Shown here: piece by piece, positions 62,238 to 64,000 of the stretch
How the letters are laid out: each line of letters begins with the position of its first letter
Position numbering within the stretch: position 1 is the first letter of the stretch
Assembly: GCA_020723765.1 (NCBI GenBank)
Contig: DYIF01000003.1
Span: 1 to 64,000, forward strand
Direction of reading: 5' to 3'
Origin: Elusimicrobium minutum
GTDB lineage: Bacteria; Elusimicrobiota; Elusimicrobia; Elusimicrobiales; UBA9959
DNA length: 64,000 nucleotides
The notes under the pieces: generated by a model
What the model saw: the letters and a program-made list of their open reading frames with translations, nothing else
Told to the model about the DNA's origin: nothing
Database searches by the model: none
Program-made: the position numbers and the translations under genes

Positions 62238-62264
62238 TTTGATATTAGTTTAGCTAATATTAAA
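62238..62264. promoter_or_regulatory. Inverted repeat upstream of the hydrogenase operon
   Basis: TTTGATATTAG (62238-62248) and CTAATATTAAA (62254-62264) pair over 11 bp, with one G-T pair and a 5-base loop. It lies in the 118-base gap between the ispH stop and the first hydrogenase gene start. It could be an operator for hydrogenase expression or a weak terminator for ispH; it has no GC-rich stem or following T-tract, which favours an operator. Confidence 0.4.
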
Positions 62265-62283
62265 CCCAAAAAAACTTGAATAA

Positions 62284-63927
62284 TCAAAAAAATATCAACA
62301 TTATAAAAGGGAGTTCTATTAAGAATTCCGAAAGTATTATATCCGGAATGTTTTTTCTTTTTATCAAACTGGAAAGTATTAAATAATAAATCGGAAGCAA
62401 AACCGCGGACGGTTTTATCTTATGGTAATTTAACGAAACTAATAAAAGAGTCGATAACAATAAATTTAGTATTAAATAAATTTTTTTCTCGTTAAGATAA
62501 TAGATGATGCTTTGTTGGGATATTATTATGTCGTTATGTTTTTGCAGAAGGCTTATCATTATATTTCTTATTACGGAAGATATTAAAACGAAAACGAGCG
62601 ATAAATAAAATATTTTGGTATTTAACTTGTCGCTGGCTATAGCCGGTATGAAAGAGATTATATAAACCCATCCCAAAGAAACGAATATGTCTTTTCCCAT
62701 AGGAATTTTTAAAGAGGATTTGAGTTTTACGTATAAAAGCCCAGGTACCGCAAATAAGGATATTAATATCGGATAGGTTATCCCCATATTAAAAGATATT
62801 GCGATGGATAATAATATCGATAAAAAAGAAATATATTTGATTATTTGTCCGTATTTTAAAAAGATTATTTTTTTAATATCCTTTTCGAGATTTTCTTTTT
62901 CGAAACTTCTGTTTATTATATGAACTCCCATTATGGCGAGAGACAGGGCAAAAGCCAGAGGTATATCTATTTCAGATTTGAAACTTTTATATATGAGCGA
63001 TATTAATCCGAAAGAAGCAAAGCCGGTAAATATTCCGCTTACCACAAAAAAATTCAGAAACTTCGATAATACCGTTTCGTTTTGTGATATATCTTTTATC
63101 TTCTTTTCCACCCTTTCTATAAGCCATACGGGGGTCGAGGCCCCGGCGGTTACGAATATGGTTTCTTTGTCCTTTATCGTTTCGCCGGTAATTTCGCTTT
63201 CGTTTTCCACTAAAATCGTTTCTTTCGAAAGTTTTTTGCATATCTGATAAAGCCTCTGGGTATTGGCGGAATGTTTTCCTCCTATCACTACCACAAGGTC
63301 CGAAATTTTTGAAAACTCCACCGTCTCCCTTTGCCTTAGTTTCGTAGGGGTACATATGGTGTTTGATATTACTAGTTCTTTTACTTTAGGCTGTATAGTT
63401 TTTATGACTTCAAAAAACAAATCCTCTTCCTGAGTAGTTTGAGAAACCAGATTAGCTTTTTCCAGTAACGGTAGTTTTTCCGCTTCTTCTTTGGAATTTA
63501 TCACATAACATTTATCTCCCGCATATCCTCTAAGCCCTATAACCTCCGCATGATCGGGGTCTCCAAGTATTATGGTGTGGTATCCCTTTTCTATATATTT
63601 GGTTATTACATTATGAACGTTTTTAACTAAAGGACAGGTGGCGTCCACTATGTTTAATCCCGCTTCTTTTAATTTCTTCTCCGTTTCGGGTGGTATTCCG
63701 TGAGCTCTTATTACGAGTATGCTGTTTTCTTTGTCTTTTATTTCGGATATATCTTCTATCGCTTTTATGCCTCTTTCGGTTAAATTTTTTATGACGTCTT
63801 TGTTGTGTATTAAAGGTCCTAAAGTGTATATTTTTTTGCCGGTTTTTTCCGAAAGTTCTATAACCTTGTTTATAGCGTTATTTACTCCCGGGCAGAACCC
63901 CGCGTTTTTAGCTATTATCAATTTCAT
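62284..63927 (-). CDS. IspH fused to a UbiA-like membrane domain
   Basis: The 547-residue protein has IspH (4-hydroxy-3-methylbut-2-enyl diphosphate reductase) at about 1-280, with Fe-S cysteines in GFCPGV (C12), DATCPLV and NTICTPT. Supporting motifs are AHGIPP and PDHAEVIG. The last 265 residues hold eight or so membrane helices. The GKDIFVSLGW segment and IRNIMISLLQKHND resemble UbiA prenyltransferases, but the Asp-rich motif is degenerate (HIINRSFEKEN). IspH makes IPP and DMAPP; the membrane part could use or handle a prenyl diphosphate, or only anchor the enzyme. The gene is monocistronic or last in a unit that begins outside the window. Confidence 0.85.
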   Translation of the reverse strand: MKLIIAKNAGFCPGVNNAINKVIELSEKTGKKIYTLGPLIHNKDVIKNLTERGIKAIEDISEIKDKENSILVIRAHGIPPETEKKLKEAGLNIVDATCPLVKNVHNVITKYIEKGYHTIILGDPDHAEVIGLRGYAGDKCYVINSKEEAEKLPLLEKANLVSQTTQEEDLFFEVIKTIQPKVKELVISNTICTPTKLRQRETVEFSKISDLVVVIGGKHSANTQRLYQICKKLSKETILVENESEITGETIKDKETIFVTAGASTPVWLIERVEKKIKDISQNETVLSKFLNFFVVSGIFTGFASFGLISLIYKSFKSEIDIPLAFALSLAIMGVHIINRSFEKENLEKDIKKIIFLKYGQIIKYISFLSILLSIAISFNMGITYPILISLFAVPGLLYVKLKSSLKIPMGKDIFVSLGWVYIISFIPAIASDKLNTKIFYLSLVFVLISSVIRNIMISLLQKHNDIIISQQSIIYYLNEKKIYLILNLLLSTLLLVSLNYHKIKPSAVLLPIYYLILSSLIKRKNIPDIILSEFLIELPFIMLIFF

Positions 63928-63931
63928 AAAA

Positions 63932-64000
63932 GTTTAAAGTTCAAAGTTCAATGTTCAAAGTTCAATGTTTAAAGTTCAATGTTGTATGTTCAAAGTTGCA
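63932..64000. repeat. Heptanucleotide tandem repeat, runs off the window
   Basis: Read on the plus strand, the last 69 bases are ten consecutive heptads with consensus GTTYAAW: GTTTAAA, GTTCAAA, GTTCAAT, GTTCAAA, GTTCAAT, GTTTAAA, GTTCAAT, then GTTGTAT, GTTCAAA and the truncated GTTGCA. It starts five bases upstream of the ispH start and includes its 5' leader. The right end is cut by the window. Confidence 0.9.

Noticed and set aside
63932-64000. CRISPR array
   Set aside because: The units are seven bases long with no spacers; this is a simple tandem repeat.

Overview
The window looks like a contiguous stretch of chromosome from an uncultivated, anaerobic, two-membrane bacterium with low GC (about one third by eye). 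I do not assign a phylum. The diderm, anaerobic picture rests on an outer-membrane PorV-like barrel beside a giant secreted kelch/FN3 protein with a type IX-like C-terminal domain, a Bat (aerotolerance) operon, a PerR/AhpC peroxide defence pair and an energy-converting [NiFe] hydrogenase. No phage genes, transposases, CRISPR arrays or rRNA genes were seen. Nearly all genes lie on the minus strand in long, tightly packed or overlapping runs. Only perR-ahpC and a four-gene block (23.2-27.1 kb) lie on the plus strand.

Layout. 0-1.2 kb: perR-ahpC (+) with a putative operator and a strong terminator. 1.2-23.1 kb (-): an almost gapless run read from speD down to merR. It holds polyamine synthesis (speD, speE), a DksA-like zinc-finger protein, an RDD membrane protein, moxR-DUF58-batZ-like-batA-batB/C-batD-batE, sugar metabolism (rpiB, a transaldolase/glucose-6-phosphate isomerase fusion, a short pyruvate kinase), translation and tRNA genes (rsgA, miaB, miaA, hflX) with a PilZ gene, plsY, a bifunctional-nuclease-family gene, and an HU-MerR pair. 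23.2-27.1 kb (+): a class II glutamine amidotransferase, a HEAT-repeat protein, folP and a folK-folC fusion. 27.1-34.5 kb (-): the PorV-like barrel, the kelch giant and a membrane-anchored carbohydrate-binding-like protein. 34.5-37.5 kb: tRNA-Gly(CCC) with a partial copy of its 3' end nearby, folE, an unknown secreted protein and a CCA-adding enzyme. 37.5-42.8 kb (-): a dpp/opp-type peptide transporter with an embedded M20 peptidase, then dtd.

42.8-50.8 kb (-) is the least explained region. A GlmL/MutL-family ASKHA ATPase has no B12 mutase beside it and is next to a barrel-sandwich protein, a 99-residue protein, a stand-alone Lrp/AsnC effector-type domain, and four membrane proteins, one of which looks like the DUF6754 family. 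The co-directional order and short gaps or overlaps suggest one functional unit, and this is my main candidate for an undescribed membrane system. 50.8-62.2 kb (-) has a parvulin-type foldase, an MscS channel and an 11-gene complex resembling complex I. Its catalytic subunits keep all four [NiFe] cysteines and hydrogenase-type small-subunit cysteines, so it is a group 4 hydrogenase with three antiporter-like subunits and not an NADH dehydrogenase. 62.3-64 kb has IspH fused to a UbiA-like membrane domain, preceded by a heptanucleotide tandem repeat that runs off the window.

Together the genes suggest a fermentative, H2-metabolising organism that couples ferredoxin-level electrons to ion pumping, imports peptides, makes folate, polyamines and isoprenoids, and tolerates occasional oxygen. 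Hydrogenase maturation genes, a peptide-binding protein and the type IX secretion core are not in the window.
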